Part shown: piece by piece, positions 45,361-54,193 of the stretch
How the letters are laid out: every line of letters starts with the position of its first letter
How positions within the stretch are numbered: the stretch's first letter is position 1
NCBI RefSeq assembly: GCF_034043515.1
Contig: NZ_CP138214.1
Span: 5,587,501-5,651,500 of the forward strand
Direction: 5' to 3'
DNA: 64,000 bases
Source: Pseudomonas sp. MUP55
GTDB taxonomy: Bacteria; Pseudomonadota; Gammaproteobacteria; Pseudomonadales; Pseudomonadaceae
The notes under the pieces: model-generated
Databases searched by the model: none
What the model was told of the DNA's origin: nothing
The model's input: the letters and a program-made list of their open reading frames with translations, nothing else
Program-made: the position numbers and the translations under genes

Positions 45361-45576
45361 TTACAACTTGGCAATCGACACCTCAGTCGACTTCACAAAA
45401 GCAATCACTTCACTGCCAATCACCAGTTCCAGCTCTTTGACCGAGCGCGTGGTGATCACTGAAGTGACGATGCCCGAGGCGGTCTGCACGTCGATTTCCG
45501 ACAACACGTCGCCCACCACGATTTCCTTGATGGTGCCTTTGAACTGGTTACGCACGTTGATGGCTTTGATAGTCAT
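45361..45576 (-). CDS. ssuF: TOBE/Mop-domain molybdopterin-binding-like protein SsuF
   Basis: Small cytoplasmic protein of 71 residues consisting of a single Mop/TOBE domain (INVRNQFKGTIKEIV, then EIDVQTASGIVTSVIT and a final KSTEV). The ATG at 45576 follows GAGGAGAAATCGT. It is the last gene of ssuEADCBF, as in P. putida, where ssuF is needed for growth on some organosulfur sources. It likely binds an oxyanion such as molybdate; the precise role is unknown. Confidence 0.92.
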   Translation of the reverse strand: MTIKAINVRNQFKGTIKEIVVGDVLSEIDVQTASGIVTSVITTRSVKELELVIGSEVIAFVKSTEVSIAKL

Positions 45577-45600
45577 ACGATTTCTCCTCGAGTCGAAATA

Positions 45601-45680
45601 GCGGCAAGTGGTCAGCTACAAGCTGCAAGTAAAAGCACGGGCTTTTCGCTTGCAGCTTCAAGCTTGAAGCCTGCCGCTGC
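45601..45680. repeat. GCTTGCAGCTT-type Pseudomonas intergenic repeat
   Basis: GGCAAGTGGTCAGCTACAAG, then AGCTGCAAGTAAAAGC, GCTTTTCGCTTGCAGCTTCA and AGCTTGAAGCCTGCCGC. It forms imperfect inverted blocks related to 24841-24908. It fills the ssuB-ssuF gap. Confidence 0.75.
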
Positions 45681-45681
45681 T

Positions 45682-46488
45682 TTATTGTGCCCAACGCAAT
45701 TGCGTCGGCAGCGGTGAAACAGGTTCGGGTTCCGGCGGTGAGCCGGGCAGCGACAGCACACGGTTGAGCACTTCGGCTTCCAGCGCAGCCAGGCGATGTG
45801 AGCCACGAGCGCGGGGGCGTGGCAGGTCGACACTGAGGTCCAGGCCGATTTCGCCGTCTTCGATCAGGATGACGCGATCGGCAATCGCCACGGCTTCACT
45901 GACGTCATGGGTGACCAGCAGCACGGTAAAGCCGTGTTTCTGCCAAAGGTTTTCGATCAGTTGCTGCATCTCGATCCGTGTCAGGGCATCCAGCGCACCC
46001 AGCGGTTCGTCAAGCAACAGCAGACGCGGCTGGTGAATCAAGGCGCGGGCCAGGGCGACGCGTTGCTTCTGGCCACCGGACAACGCCGCCGGCCACTCAT
46101 CGGCGCGCTCGGCCAGGCCGACGGCCTCCAAAGCCTCCAAGGCCTTGGGACGCCAGTTGCCCTTGAGGCCCAGGCCGACGTTGTCGATGATCTTTTTCCA
46201 CGGCAGCAGGCGCGCTTCCTGGAACATCAGCCGCGTGTCTTCGATCGCCTCATGCAGCGGCGCGGAGCCTGCCAGCAGCTCGCCGCCGCTGGCTTTGTCC
46301 AGACCCGCCAACAAGCGCAGCAAGGTACTTTTGCCACAGCCGCTGCGGCCGACCACGGCCACGAACTGCCCGGCCGGGATATGCAAATCGATTTCCTTGA
46401 GCACTTCGCGAGCGCCGAAGGACTTGCGCAACTTGCGCACCGCCAGGGGGATGCCCTTGAGCAGGCGCGGGGGTTGTTGAGCCGTCAT
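45682..46488 (-). CDS. ssuB: Aliphatic sulfonate ABC transporter ATP-binding protein SsuB
   Basis: Cytoplasmic ATPase of 268 residues. Walker A is GRSGCGKST, the signature [15 protein letters not shown], Walker [13 protein letters not shown] and the switch [10 protein letters not shown]. The sequence matches SsuB/TauB-type ATPases; context fixes the sulfonate role. Its ATG overlaps the ssuC stop by 4 bp. A repeat of GCTTGCAG type separates it from ssuF. Confidence 0.95.
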   Translation of the reverse strand: MTAQQPPRLLKGIPLAVRKLRKSFGAREVLKEIDLHIPAGQFVAVVGRSGCGKSTLLRLLAGLDKASGGELLAGSAPLHEAIEDTRLMFQEARLLPWKKIIDNVGLGLKGNWRPKALEALEAVGLAERADEWPAALSGGQKQRVALARALIHQPRLLLLDEPLGALDALTRIEMQQLIENLWQKHGFTVLLVTHDVSEAVAIADRVILIEDGEIGLDLSVDLPRPRARGSHRLAALEAEVLNRVLSLPGSPPEPEPVSPLPTQLRWAQ

Positions 46489-47273
46489 GCCGCACCTCCC
46501 TTATTCACTTGATATGCCGGGTGCCAGCGCAGCCACACCCGCTCCAGGCCGCGCGCCGCCAGGTCGGCCAGCTTGCCGAGGATCGCGTACATCACGATGG
46601 CCAGCACCACCACGTCGGTTTGCAGGAACTCGCGGGCATTCATCGCCAGGTAACCGATGCCGGAGCTGGCCGAGATGGTTTCCGCCACGATCAGCGTCAA
46701 CCACATGAAGCCCAGGGCAAAGCGCACGCCCACCAGGATCGACGGCAATGCGCCCGGCAGGATCACTTGCCAGAACAGGCTGAAGCCGGACAACCCGTAG
46801 CTGCGCGACATTTCCACCAGTGCCGGGTCGACGTTGCGGATGCCGTGGTAGGTGTTCAGATAAATCGGGAACAACGTGCCCAGGGCCACCAGGAAAATTT
46901 TCGCGGTCTCGTCAATCCCGAACCACAGGATCACCAGGGGAATCAGCGCCAGGTGCGGCACGTTGCGGATCATCTGTACCGAGCTGTCCAGCAAACGCTC
47001 GCCCCACTTCGACAGGCCGGTGATAAAGCCCAGCGCCAGGCCGATGCTGCCACCGATCACAAAGCCCAGGCCCGCGCGCCAGCCACTGATCGCCAGGTGC
47101 GTCCAGATTTCGCCGCTGCGGATCAGGTTGATGCCGGCCTCGATGACCGCGCTGGGCGCCGGCAGAATACGCGTCGACAACCAACCTGCCGTCACCGACA
47201 GCTGCCACACCGCCAGCAATAGGATCGGCAGCACCCAGGGCGCCACGCGATGACTGAATTTTTCCAGGTTCAT
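46485..47273 (-). CDS. ssuC: Aliphatic sulfonate ABC transporter permease SsuC
   Basis: Inner-membrane permease of 262 residues with about six hydrophobic segments. The ATPase-contact loop reads [20 protein letters not shown]. It lies between ssuD (9-bp gap) and ssuB (4-bp overlap), so it is tightly coupled in the operon. Confidence 0.95.
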   Translation of the reverse strand: MNLEKFSHRVAPWVLPILLLAVWQLSVTAGWLSTRILPAPSAVIEAGINLIRSGEIWTHLAISGWRAGLGFVIGGSIGLALGFITGLSKWGERLLDSSVQMIRNVPHLALIPLVILWFGIDETAKIFLVALGTLFPIYLNTYHGIRNVDPALVEMSRSYGLSGFSLFWQVILPGALPSILVGVRFALGFMWLTLIVAETISASSGIGYLAMNAREFLQTDVVVLAIVMYAILGKLADLAARGLERVWLRWHPAYQVNKGGAA

Positions 47274-47282
47274 AGCGCCGCC

Positions 47283-48431
47283 TCAGCTCTGCGATGCAGC
47301 TTTGGGAAGAATGTCGTTGGCCACCATCTCGCCGAATGGGCTGACGTAGCCGGCGCCTTTGGGCAGCTCAGGACGTTCGATATCCAGGTGAGGGAACAGC
47401 AACTCGGCAACCCGATACGACTCTTCCAGGTGTGGGTAACCCGAGAAGATAAAGGTGTCGATGCCCAGGTCCGCGTATTCCTTGACCCGCGCCGCAACCG
47501 TTGGGCCATCGCCCACCAGTGCAGTCCCCGCGCCGCCGCGCACCAGGCCGACCCCGGCCCACAGGTTGGGGCTGACTTCCAGGTTGTCGCGGCTGCCGCC
47601 ATGCAAGGCCGCCATGCGCTGCTGGCCCACCGAATCGAAGCGCGCCAGGGACGCCTGGGCGCGAGCGATGGTGTCGTCGTCCAGGTGGGAGATGAGTTTA
47701 TCGGCGGCCTTCCAGGCCTCCTCGTTGGTTTCACGCACGATCACATGCAGGCGAATGCCGAAGCGCAGGGTGCGTCCGAGCTTGGCGGCCTTGGCCCGCA
47801 CCTGTTCGATTTTTTCCGCCACCGCGGCCGGTGGTTCGCCCCAGGTCAGCACCATTTCCACCTGCTCGGCCGCCAGGTCCTGGGCAGCTTCGGAGGAACC
47901 GCCGAAGTACAGCGGCGGGCGCGGCTGCTGGACCGGCGGGTAGAGCAACTTGGCGCCTTTGACGCTGATGTGCTCGCCGTCGTAATCCACGGTCTCGCCT
48001 TCGAGCACGCGACGCCAGATGCGGGTGAATTCCACCGACGCCTGATAGCGTTCTTCATGGCTCAGAAACAAGCCGTCGCCGGCCAGTTCTTCCGGGTCAC
48101 CGCCGGTCACCAGGTTGAACAGCGCGCGGCCACCGGAGAGGCGGTCCAGGGTCGCCGCCTGGCGCGCGGCCACCGTCGGGGAAATGATCCCGGGGCGCAG
48201 CGCGACTAGGAATTTCAAACGCTGGGTCACGGGAATCAGCGAGGCGGCCACCAACCAGGAGTCTTCGCAGGAGCGCCCGGTAGGGATCAACACCCCACCG
48301 AAGCCCAGACGATCAGCAGCCTGGGCCACTTGTTGCAGGTAACCGTGATCGACGGCGCGAGCGCCTTCGGCGGTGCCAAGGTAATGGCCGTCGCCGTGGG
48401 TAGGCAGGAACCAGAAAATATTGAGGCTCAT
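47283..48431 (-). CDS. ssuD: FMNH2-dependent alkanesulfonate monooxygenase
   Basis: Cleaves the C-S bond of alkanesulfonates to release sulfite and an aldehyde, using reduced FMN supplied by SsuE. It has 382 residues from the ATG at 48431 (AGGAGACAACTCC upstream); a frame extends to 48473. The luciferase-like barrel shows [29 protein letters not shown] and [20 protein letters not shown]. Position in ssuEADCB supports the name. Confidence 0.97.
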   Translation of the reverse strand: MSLNIFWFLPTHGDGHYLGTAEGARAVDHGYLQQVAQAADRLGFGGVLIPTGRSCEDSWLVAASLIPVTQRLKFLVALRPGIISPTVAARQAATLDRLSGGRALFNLVTGGDPEELAGDGLFLSHEERYQASVEFTRIWRRVLEGETVDYDGEHISVKGAKLLYPPVQQPRPPLYFGGSSEAAQDLAAEQVEMVLTWGEPPAAVAEKIEQVRAKAAKLGRTLRFGIRLHVIVRETNEEAWKAADKLISHLDDDTIARAQASLARFDSVGQQRMAALHGGSRDNLEVSPNLWAGVGLVRGGAGTALVGDGPTVAARVKEYADLGIDTFIFSGYPHLEESYRVAELLFPHLDIERPELPKGAGYVSPFGEMVANDILPKAASQS

Positions 48432-48456
48432 GGAGTTGTCTCCTGAAGAAGTCGGA

Positions 48457-49425
48457 TTACGGCGCTTTGGCAACAGCGGCGGGTGGGGTCCAGATCACGT
48501 CCTTGATACTCAAGGGCTTGGGAATCAATTTGAGCTGGTAGAAGCTGTCGGCGATTTTCTGCTGGGCAGCGACCACTTCAGGCGTCAGGAACAGCGCGCC
48601 GTAGCCCTGGCGTTTCACCGAGGTCAGGGTGATGTCCGCCGGCAGGCCGAGCAGCGGCGCGACCTGGTCAGTCACTTCCTGCGGGTTGGCCTTGGACCAT
48701 TCGCCCACGGCGCGCACTTCCTCCACCAGCGCCTTGATCACTTCGGGGTGCTGTTCGGCGTAGGGCTTGGTGGCCAGGTAGAACTGATGGTTGTCGGCGA
48801 TGCCGGTGCCGTCACGCAGGGTGCGCGCTTGCAGTTGTTTCTCGGCGGCGGCCTGGTACGGGTCCCAGATCACCCAGGCGTCCACACTGCCGCGCTCGAA
48901 AGCGGCGCGGGCATCGGCGGGCGGCAGGAACACGGTTTTCACGTCGGTGTAGGCTAGGCCGGCATCTTCCAGCGCACGCACCAGCAGGTAGTGCACGTTG
49001 GAGCCTTTGTTCAGCACGATTTTCTTGCCCTTGAGCTCGGCCACCGATTTGATCGTCGAATCCTTCGGCACCAGGATCGCTTCACTGGTCGGCGCGGGCG
49101 GCTCATACGCCACGTACAGCAAGTCGGCACCGGCGGCCTGGGCAAACACCGGTGGAGTTTCACCGGTGACGCCAAAATCGATGGAGCCGACGTTCAGGCC
49201 CTCCAGCAATTGCGGGCCACCGGGGAATTCAGTCCATTGCACCTGCACGCCCTGGGCAGCCAGGCGTTTTTCCAGGGTGCCCTTGGCCTTGAGCAGCACC
49301 AGCGTGCCGTATTTCTGATAACCGATGCGCAGGGTCTCGGCGGCGTGGGCTTGAACGATGGCGCCGAAGGACACAGCCGCAGCAAACAGTGCGACCAGAC
49401 CGCGACGCAAAATGACAGTGCGCAT
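48457..49425 (-). CDS. ssuA: Aliphatic sulfonate periplasmic-binding protein SsuA
   Basis: Periplasmic solute-binding protein of 322 residues with signal peptide [20 protein letters not shown]. The mature start [20 protein letters not shown] is characteristic of Ssu[21 protein letters not shown] and [20 protein letters not shown] also match. It delivers sulfonates to SsuBC. ssuD follows after 25 bp. Confidence 0.96.
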   Translation of the reverse strand: MRTVILRRGLVALFAAAVSFGAIVQAHAAETLRIGYQKYGTLVLLKAKGTLEKRLAAQGVQVQWTEFPGGPQLLEGLNVGSIDFGVTGETPPVFAQAAGADLLYVAYEPPAPTSEAILVPKDSTIKSVAELKGKKIVLNKGSNVHYLLVRALEDAGLAYTDVKTVFLPPADARAAFERGSVDAWVIWDPYQAAAEKQLQARTLRDGTGIADNHQFYLATKPYAEQHPEVIKALVEEVRAVGEWSKANPQEVTDQVAPLLGLPADITLTSVKRQGYGALFLTPEVVAAQQKIADSFYQLKLIPKPLSIKDVIWTPPAAVAKAP

Positions 49426-49520
49426 GGCGCTCTCTCCAAATATGCGATTAGGGTTTTGGCTGCACCTGCTTGGCCGTTGGCGGCTGAGTAAGGTGAGTGT
49501 TTCCAGATGTCGGGTAAGGC

Positions 49521-50114
49521 TTAAATGCTCCAGCGAGCACTCAACAAGCGTTCATTCAATACGTGCGGGTCCAGCGGTTTCGGGCGGCGGGCCATGGCGC
49601 TGTAGAACTGCTCCAGGGCTTCGTGCAAACGCTGTTCAAGCACCGGCACCAATTGCGCCTGGGCACTGCCTTCGCCATAGGCGATCTGGCTGTCTTCGGC
49701 AAAAATCCCATGCAGTAATTCCTGCGCCTTCAACGCCGACAACACCGGTTTGAGGGCGTAATCCACCGCCAGCATGTGGGCGATGCTACCGCCGGTGGCC
49801 ATCGGCAAGACCACCTTGTGGGCCAGGGCGCGCTCGGGCAGCAGGTCGAGGACCGTCTTCAAGGCACCGGAGAACGACGCCTTGTACACCGGCGTGGCGA
49901 TCACCAGGCCATCGGCATTCGCCACTTGCTGCAACAAATCGATGACCTTGGGGCTGTCGAAGCGCGCATGCAGCAGGTCCTCGGCCGGAAAGTCGCGGAT
50001 CTGGTAACTCACCACTTCCACGCCCTGGGCCTGCAGCCATTGACGGGTTTTCTCCAGCAAGACCCCGGAACGGGAACGCTGACTGGGGCTGCCTCCAAGT
50101 GTTACGACCAGCAT
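49521..50114 (-). CDS. ssuE: NAD(P)H-dependent FMN reductase SsuE
   Basis: Flavodoxin-like reductase of 197 residues supplying FMNH2 to SsuD. The N-terminal phosphate loop is [12 protein letters not shown] and the flavin loop is [14 protein letters not shown]. It is the first gene of ssuEADCBF. An unusually A/T-rich segment lies upstream (about 50185-50250) and may hold the sulfur-starvation promoter. Confidence 0.95.
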   Translation of the reverse strand: MLVVTLGGSPSQRSRSGVLLEKTRQWLQAQGVEVVSYQIRDFPAEDLLHARFDSPKVIDLLQQVANADGLVIATPVYKASFSGALKTVLDLLPERALAHKVVLPMATGGSIAHMLAVDYALKPVLSALKAQELLHGIFAEDSQIAYGEGSAQAQLVPVLEQRLHEALEQFYSAMARRPKPLDPHVLNERLLSARWSI

Positions 50115-50266
50115 GCAAGTATTCCTTGAGCAAGTGTCGGCGGTTCGCTGTGTAACGATGACGCCAAGATGGAACAGACCTTAGCAGCAGATTTATATAT
50201 CTTTAAATCTTATTTATTCATTTGTTTATTCTTTAAATGCATATGCGAATGATGAATCGTCAGACG

Positions 50267-50290
50267 AAAAAAAAGGCCGTAAAAACGGCC
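50267..50290 (-). terminator. Intrinsic terminator downstream of lsfA
   Basis: On the minus strand GGCCGT-TTTT-ACGGCC is followed by eight T residues. It separates lsfA transcription from ssuE. Confidence 0.88.
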
Positions 50291-50328
50291 TGAAAACCCC
50301 TGCTTGTGTGCTTGAAATGCGCTCAACC

Positions 50329-50416
50329 TGTGGGAGGGGGCTTGCCCCCGATAGCGGTGGGTCAGAAAAGTATTTGGTACTGACGCACCGCCATCGGGAG
50401 CAAGCCCCCTCCCACA
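50329..50416. repeat. REP doublet (REPIN) with mismatched arms
   Basis: Head-to-head REPs where the left arm has the CCCCCGAT form and the right arm the ATCGGGAGCAAG form. Unlike the other doublets the two arms do not covary. Confidence 0.92.
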
Positions 50417-50427
50417 TGAGTACTGTG

Positions 50428-51066
50428 TTAACGATTGGGTTGTGGCGTAAGCCGCAGGTATGGCTTCACTGCCCGATAGCCCTTCGGAAAGCGTTTCTTG
50501 ATCTCGTCCTCATCCTTGAGCGACGGCACGATTACCACTTCATCGCCGTCCTGCCAGTTGGCCGGGGTGGCGACCTTATGGTTGTCGGTCAGTTGCAGCG
50601 AGTCGATCACCCGCAGGATTTCATGGAAGTTACGCCCGGTACTGGCCGGGTAGGTGATGGTCAGACGGATCTTCTTGTTCGGGTCGATCACGAACAAGGA
50701 GCGCACGGTGAGGGTGTCACTGGCGTTCGGGTGGATCAGGTCGTAGAGGTCCGACACCTTGCGATCGGCATCGGCCAGGATCGGGAAATTGACGACAGTA
50801 TTCTGGGTTTCGTTGATGTCTTCGATCCACTTGTGGTGCGAGTCCACGGGGTCAACCGACAAGGCGATGGCCTTGACGCCACGCTGGGCGAACTCGTCCT
50901 TGAGCTTGGCGGTAAAGCCCAGCTCTGTGGTGCACACCGGGGTGAAGTCCGCCGGATGGGAAAACAGCACACCCCAGCTATCGCCCAGCCATTCGTGGAA
51001 ACGAATCTTGCCGGCGCTGGAATCCTGTTCGAAGTCGGGGGCGATGTCGCCCAGTCTTAGGCTCAT
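50428..51066 (-). CDS. lsfA: 1-Cys peroxiredoxin LsfA
   Basis: Peroxidase of 212 residues, the size of Prx6-type one-cysteine peroxiredoxins. The peroxidatic Cys45 lies in SHPADFTPVCTTELGF. A VDPVDSHHKWIEDI segment is typical. LsfA was first named as a sulfate-starvation-induced protein in P. putida, which fits its place beside the ssu operon on the same strand. An A/T-rich stretch upstream (about 51118-51175) resembles that before ssuE. Confidence 0.93.
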   Translation of the reverse strand: MSLRLGDIAPDFEQDSSAGKIRFHEWLGDSWGVLFSHPADFTPVCTTELGFTAKLKDEFAQRGVKAIALSVDPVDSHHKWIEDINETQNTVVNFPILADADRKVSDLYDLIHPNASDTLTVRSLFVIDPNKKIRLTITYPASTGRNFHEILRVIDSLQLTDNHKVATPANWQDGDEVVIVPSLKDEDEIKKRFPKGYRAVKPYLRLTPQPNR

Positions 51067-51302
51067 GGTGTGGCTCCTGATGAGTGCTTATGGAGCCCAC
51101 TGTGCATGGATCGTGGATAATTTAAAAAGAATAAATATCGATTTATCTAGACGATAAAGGAATATTAAAAATCTGTTCATTGGACTTGGGGACGAGCGAG
51201 GATCAACATCGTTTTCAAGGTTCGAGAAGGCCTTGAGACGCTGTAAAAAAGAGGGTTCAGGAAGGGCTTGCGGGGGTTGAGCCCGACTTGAAAAGCAACA
51301 CA

Positions 51303-51333
51303 CCTTGCCCGGCATTGCGCCGGGCAAGGTTTT
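51303..51333. terminator. Hairpin after the OprD-family porin gene
   Basis: Perfect 11-bp stem CCTTGCCCGGC/GCCGGGCAAGG with a 5-base loop, starting 11 bp beyond the porin stop. TTTT follows on the plus strand; on the porin strand the T-run is poor, so it may act as an RNA 3'-end stabiliser or terminate plus-strand transcription. Confidence 0.75.
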
Positions 51334-51339
51334 AAGCAG

Positions 51340-52713
51340 TTACTTGAACGCGTAGGTGTAGCTGACGATTACACGGTTTTCGTCCTGATCGCGCGCGGCA
51401 GCGACATCGTTGCGCCACATTGCGTTTTTCCAGGCAACACCGACGTTTTTGAACACGCCCTCTGGAACAACGTAAGCAACAGTAATGTCACGTTCCCACT
51501 CGGACTGGCCGGTGAACTCGGCACGGCTGCCGTTGACGGTGTCGATGTCGGTACCTTTGAGGTACACAACACCAGCGGTCAGGCCAGGCACGCCAACCTT
51601 GGCGAAGTCGTAGGAGTAGCGAGCTTGCCAGGTACGTTCGCCAGCACGGGCGAACTTGGCGATTTGCATGTCAGTGGTCAGGTAAGCCGACGAGCCGTCA
51701 CCCTGGTTCAACCAAGGGAAATCGCTGCTGCCGTTGCTCACCTGGTAACCACCACCGAAGGTGTGACCGGCGACGGTGTAGAGGAACAGACCGCTGTACA
51801 GGTTGTTGTCAACCTTGCCACGACCGGAGTTCACACCGCTGTAGTTGCCCGAGGAGAAGTAAGCGGACTCGTGGCCGTTCTTACCGTCATCGGAGCTGTT
51901 GAAGTAACGCAGGTCGGATTTCAGTACGCCAGGACCGATGGCCCAGTTATGGGTCAGGCCCAGGAAGTGCTGCTTGTAGAAGTCTTCCAGGTTGCCGTAG
52001 TAGTACTGGGCAGTCAGGTCTTTGGTGATCTTGTAGTCACCACCGGCGTAGTAGAACTTGTTGCTGTCACGCCAGTTTGCGCCACGGGAGTTGGCACCAG
52101 AGATCGACAGGTTGTCGACGTTGCTGGAGTTACGGCCCTTGGCTTTTTCGATCTGACCGGCAACCAGCGTCAGGTCTTTGTTGAGATCGTTACTGGTGAT
52201 CTGGCCACCCTGGAAGGTCTGCGGCAGCAGACGACCATCGTTGGTCACGATAACCGGCAGCTTGGGCTGCAAGGTACCCAGCTTCAGTTCAGTCTGGGAG
52301 ATCTTGGCTTTGGCAGTCAGGCCCAGGCTCGAGTAGTTATCAACGGCTTCGCCATTGGACTTGCTCGGGAACACGGTGCCGCCGTAGGAGCTGGCCGTGG
52401 CGCCGTTGGTGCCGCCGCCGGAATCCAGGCGAACACCCAGCAGGCCGATAGCGTCCAGACCGAAACCTACGGTGCCTTGGGTGTAACCGGAGATGAAGCG
52501 CAGGTCAAAGCCCTGGCCCCATTCTTCTTGCTTGTTTTGTACACCGGCGCGCTTGTTGGCTGCAGTACCTGCGGCCGAATCGCGGTTGTCGGTGTTGATG
52601 TAGAAGTTACGCAGACCCAGCGTTACCTTACTGTCATCGATGAAACCGGCAGCGCCTGCTTGCTGGGCGATTGCGCCCAACGCTACAGCCACAGCCAAGG
52701 TGGACTTCTTCAT
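51340..52713 (-). CDS. OprD-family outer-membrane porin
   Basis: Substrate-specific outer-membrane channel of 457 residues. It has signal peptide MKKSTLAVAVALGAIAQQAG with cleavage after GAA, then GFIDDSKVTLGLRNFYINTD, the classic OprD-family opening. Alternating beta strands end SYTYAFK with the usual terminal aromatic region. It looks closer to OprE/OpdP-like members than to OprD itself, but this is by eye. It is divergent from tauA across a 370-bp region with nested inverted repeats. Confidence 0.92.
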   Translation of the reverse strand: MKKSTLAVAVALGAIAQQAGAAGFIDDSKVTLGLRNFYINTDNRDSAAGTAANKRAGVQNKQEEWGQGFDLRFISGYTQGTVGFGLDAIGLLGVRLDSGGGTNGATASSYGGTVFPSKSNGEAVDNYSSLGLTAKAKISQTELKLGTLQPKLPVIVTNDGRLLPQTFQGGQITSNDLNKDLTLVAGQIEKAKGRNSSNVDNLSISGANSRGANWRDSNKFYYAGGDYKITKDLTAQYYYGNLEDFYKQHFLGLTHNWAIGPGVLKSDLRYFNSSDDGKNGHESAYFSSGNYSGVNSGRGKVDNNLYSGLFLYTVAGHTFGGGYQVSNGSSDFPWLNQGDGSSAYLTTDMQIAKFARAGERTWQARYSYDFAKVGVPGLTAGVVYLKGTDIDTVNGSRAEFTGQSEWERDITVAYVVPEGVFKNVGVAWKNAMWRNDVAAARDQDENRVIVSYTYAFK

Positions 52714-53083
52714 GTACCGCTCCTCTCATTTCTAATTTTTGTATTTCTTTGGTCTTGGGTCTGACGCCCTCGATCCACAGATGCGCGATTAGCGCCAGAT
52801 AGTGACTACCAAGTCAATCGTAACCTTGTATGTCTACTACCTTCGTCTAACCGCAGTCGATTTGGTCCCTGCAGGGTAATGAGTTTTTCATACACCCAAA
52901 AAGAATTGTTTCATTCTTTTTCATACCATTCAGGAATAAGCGCATTCACAAAACCGGCTGGCCTGGTTAGACGAACCGTTCCATAAGCTAATTCCTAAAG
53001 GGTATTTATTGCTGCTTTTTTAGATCGATTAGTGTTGACGTTCGGTTGCATACGTCACTCACGATCAAAAAGGCGACGCCATC
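52714..53083. promoter_or_regulatory. 370-bp oprD-family/tauA divergent region with concentric inverted repeats
   Basis: An 11-bp perfect inverted repeat, TTCGTCTAACC (52842-52852) and GGTTAGACGAA (52965-52975), encloses a 9-bp dyad AAAAAGAAT/ATTCTTTTT (52898-52921). The two are centred within about 1 bp of each other (52908.5 and 52909.5). A direct repeat TTTTTCATAC occurs at 52884-52893 and 52917-52926, 33 bp apart (about three helical turns). No gene is seen. Promoters are expected here but no clear -35/-10 pair was found. Confidence 0.65.
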
Positions 53084-54070
53084 ATGGCCAAACGCACATC
53101 CTCCCGTCAATTTGTTACAGTTTTTGTATCGGTATTACTTTCTTTTGGTGTCAACGCAGCCGACCTGACTGTCGGCTACCAGACCGGCATCGACCCCAGC
53201 AAAGTCCCCCAGGCCGACGGCCTTTACGAAAAAGCCATCGGCGAGAAAATCGATTGGCGCCGGTTCAACAGTGGCCCGGAAGTGGTCACGGCCATCGCAT
53301 CCGGCGATGTGCAAATCGGTAACCTCGGCTCCAGCCCGCTCGCGGCGGCCGCTTCACGCAACCTACCGATTGTGGCTTTTATCGTATCGGCACAAATCAA
53401 CGCTTCTGAAGCCCTGGTGGTGCGTAACGGCAGCGGTATCGAAAAACCCGCCGACCTGATCGGCAAGACCATCGCCACGCCGTTCGTCTCCACCTCTCAT
53501 TACAGCCTGCTGGGCGCACTCAAGCATTGGGGGCTGGACACCAAGCAAGTCAAAGTCGTGAACCTGCAACCGGCTGAAATCGCAGCCGCGTGGAAACGTG
53601 GCGATATCGACGGCGCGTTCGTGTGGTCACCGGCCCTCGGCGAAATCCGCAAGACCGGCAAAACCCTGACAGACGCGGCGCAGGTGGGTCAGTGGGGTGC
53701 GCCCACCTTCGAGGTGTGGGTGGCGCGCAAGGATTTCGCGGAAAAACATCCTGACGTAGTGGCCAGGTTTGCCAAGGTGACACTGGACGCTTTTGCCGAC
53801 TACGCCGCCCATAAGGACAGCTGGACGGTGGATTCAGAACCGGTCCAGAAAATCGCCAAATTGACAGGCGCAAACGCCACCGACATTCCCGAATTGCTGG
53901 CTGGCAGTACTTTCCCCGACGCACAGGCGCAACAGAGCGAAGCGCTGCTCAAGGGTGGCACCGCGAAGGCGATTGGGGAGACGGCGAAGTTCCTGAAGGA
54001 GCAAGGCAAGGTCGAAACGGTGCTGTCGGACTATTCGGCTTTCGTGACTGACAAATTCATCAAAGACTGA
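53084..54070 (+). CDS. tauA: Taurine-type ABC transporter periplasmic-binding protein TauA
   Basis: Periplasmic binding protein of 328 residues with signal peptide ending SFGVNA. The mature part, DLTVGYQTGIDPSKVPQADG with SGDVQIGNLGSSPLAAAASR, is typical of TauA. Normally tauBCD follow; here a REPIN and the convergent argA gene come next, so no permease, ATPase or dioxygenase is adjacent. It may borrow SsuBC or a distant TauBC. Confidence 0.9.
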   Translation: MAKRTSSRQFVTVFVSVLLSFGVNAADLTVGYQTGIDPSKVPQADGLYEKAIGEKIDWRRFNSGPEVVTAIASGDVQIGNLGSSPLAAAASRNLPIVAFIVSAQINASEALVVRNGSGIEKPADLIGKTIATPFVSTSHYSLLGALKHWGLDTKQVKVVNLQPAEIAAAWKRGDIDGAFVWSPALGEIRKTGKTLTDAAQVGQWGAPTFEVWVARKDFAEKHPDVVARFAKVTLDAFADYAAHKDSWTVDSEPVQKIAKLTGANATDIPELLAGSTFPDAQAQQSEALLKGGTAKAIGETAKFLKEQGKVETVLSDYSAFVTDKFIKD

Positions 54071-54081
54071 ATGCAGTTAAA

Positions 54082-54171
54082 TGTGGGAGGGGGCTTGCCC
54101 CCGATTGCGGTTTGTCAGCGACTTGTTAGTTAACTGACCCACTGCTATCGGGGGCAAGCCCCCTCCCACAT
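54082..54171. repeat. REP doublet (REPIN), head-to-head
   Basis: Inverted REP pair between convergent tauA and argA, with inner dyad TAGTTAACTGAC. It starts 11 bp after the tauA stop. Confidence 0.94.
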
Positions 54172-54193
54172 TTGAATGCGTGTGGATTGGGGA

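Larger units (their letters stand above)
50115..50427. other. 313-bp lsfA-ssuE intergenic region
   Basis: Contains, in minus-strand order, a REPIN (50329-50416), an intrinsic terminator (50267-50290) and an A/T-rich island (about 50185-50250, with TATATATC and runs of TTTAAAT/TTATTTATTC) directly upstream of ssuE. No gene is seen. Confidence 0.75.
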
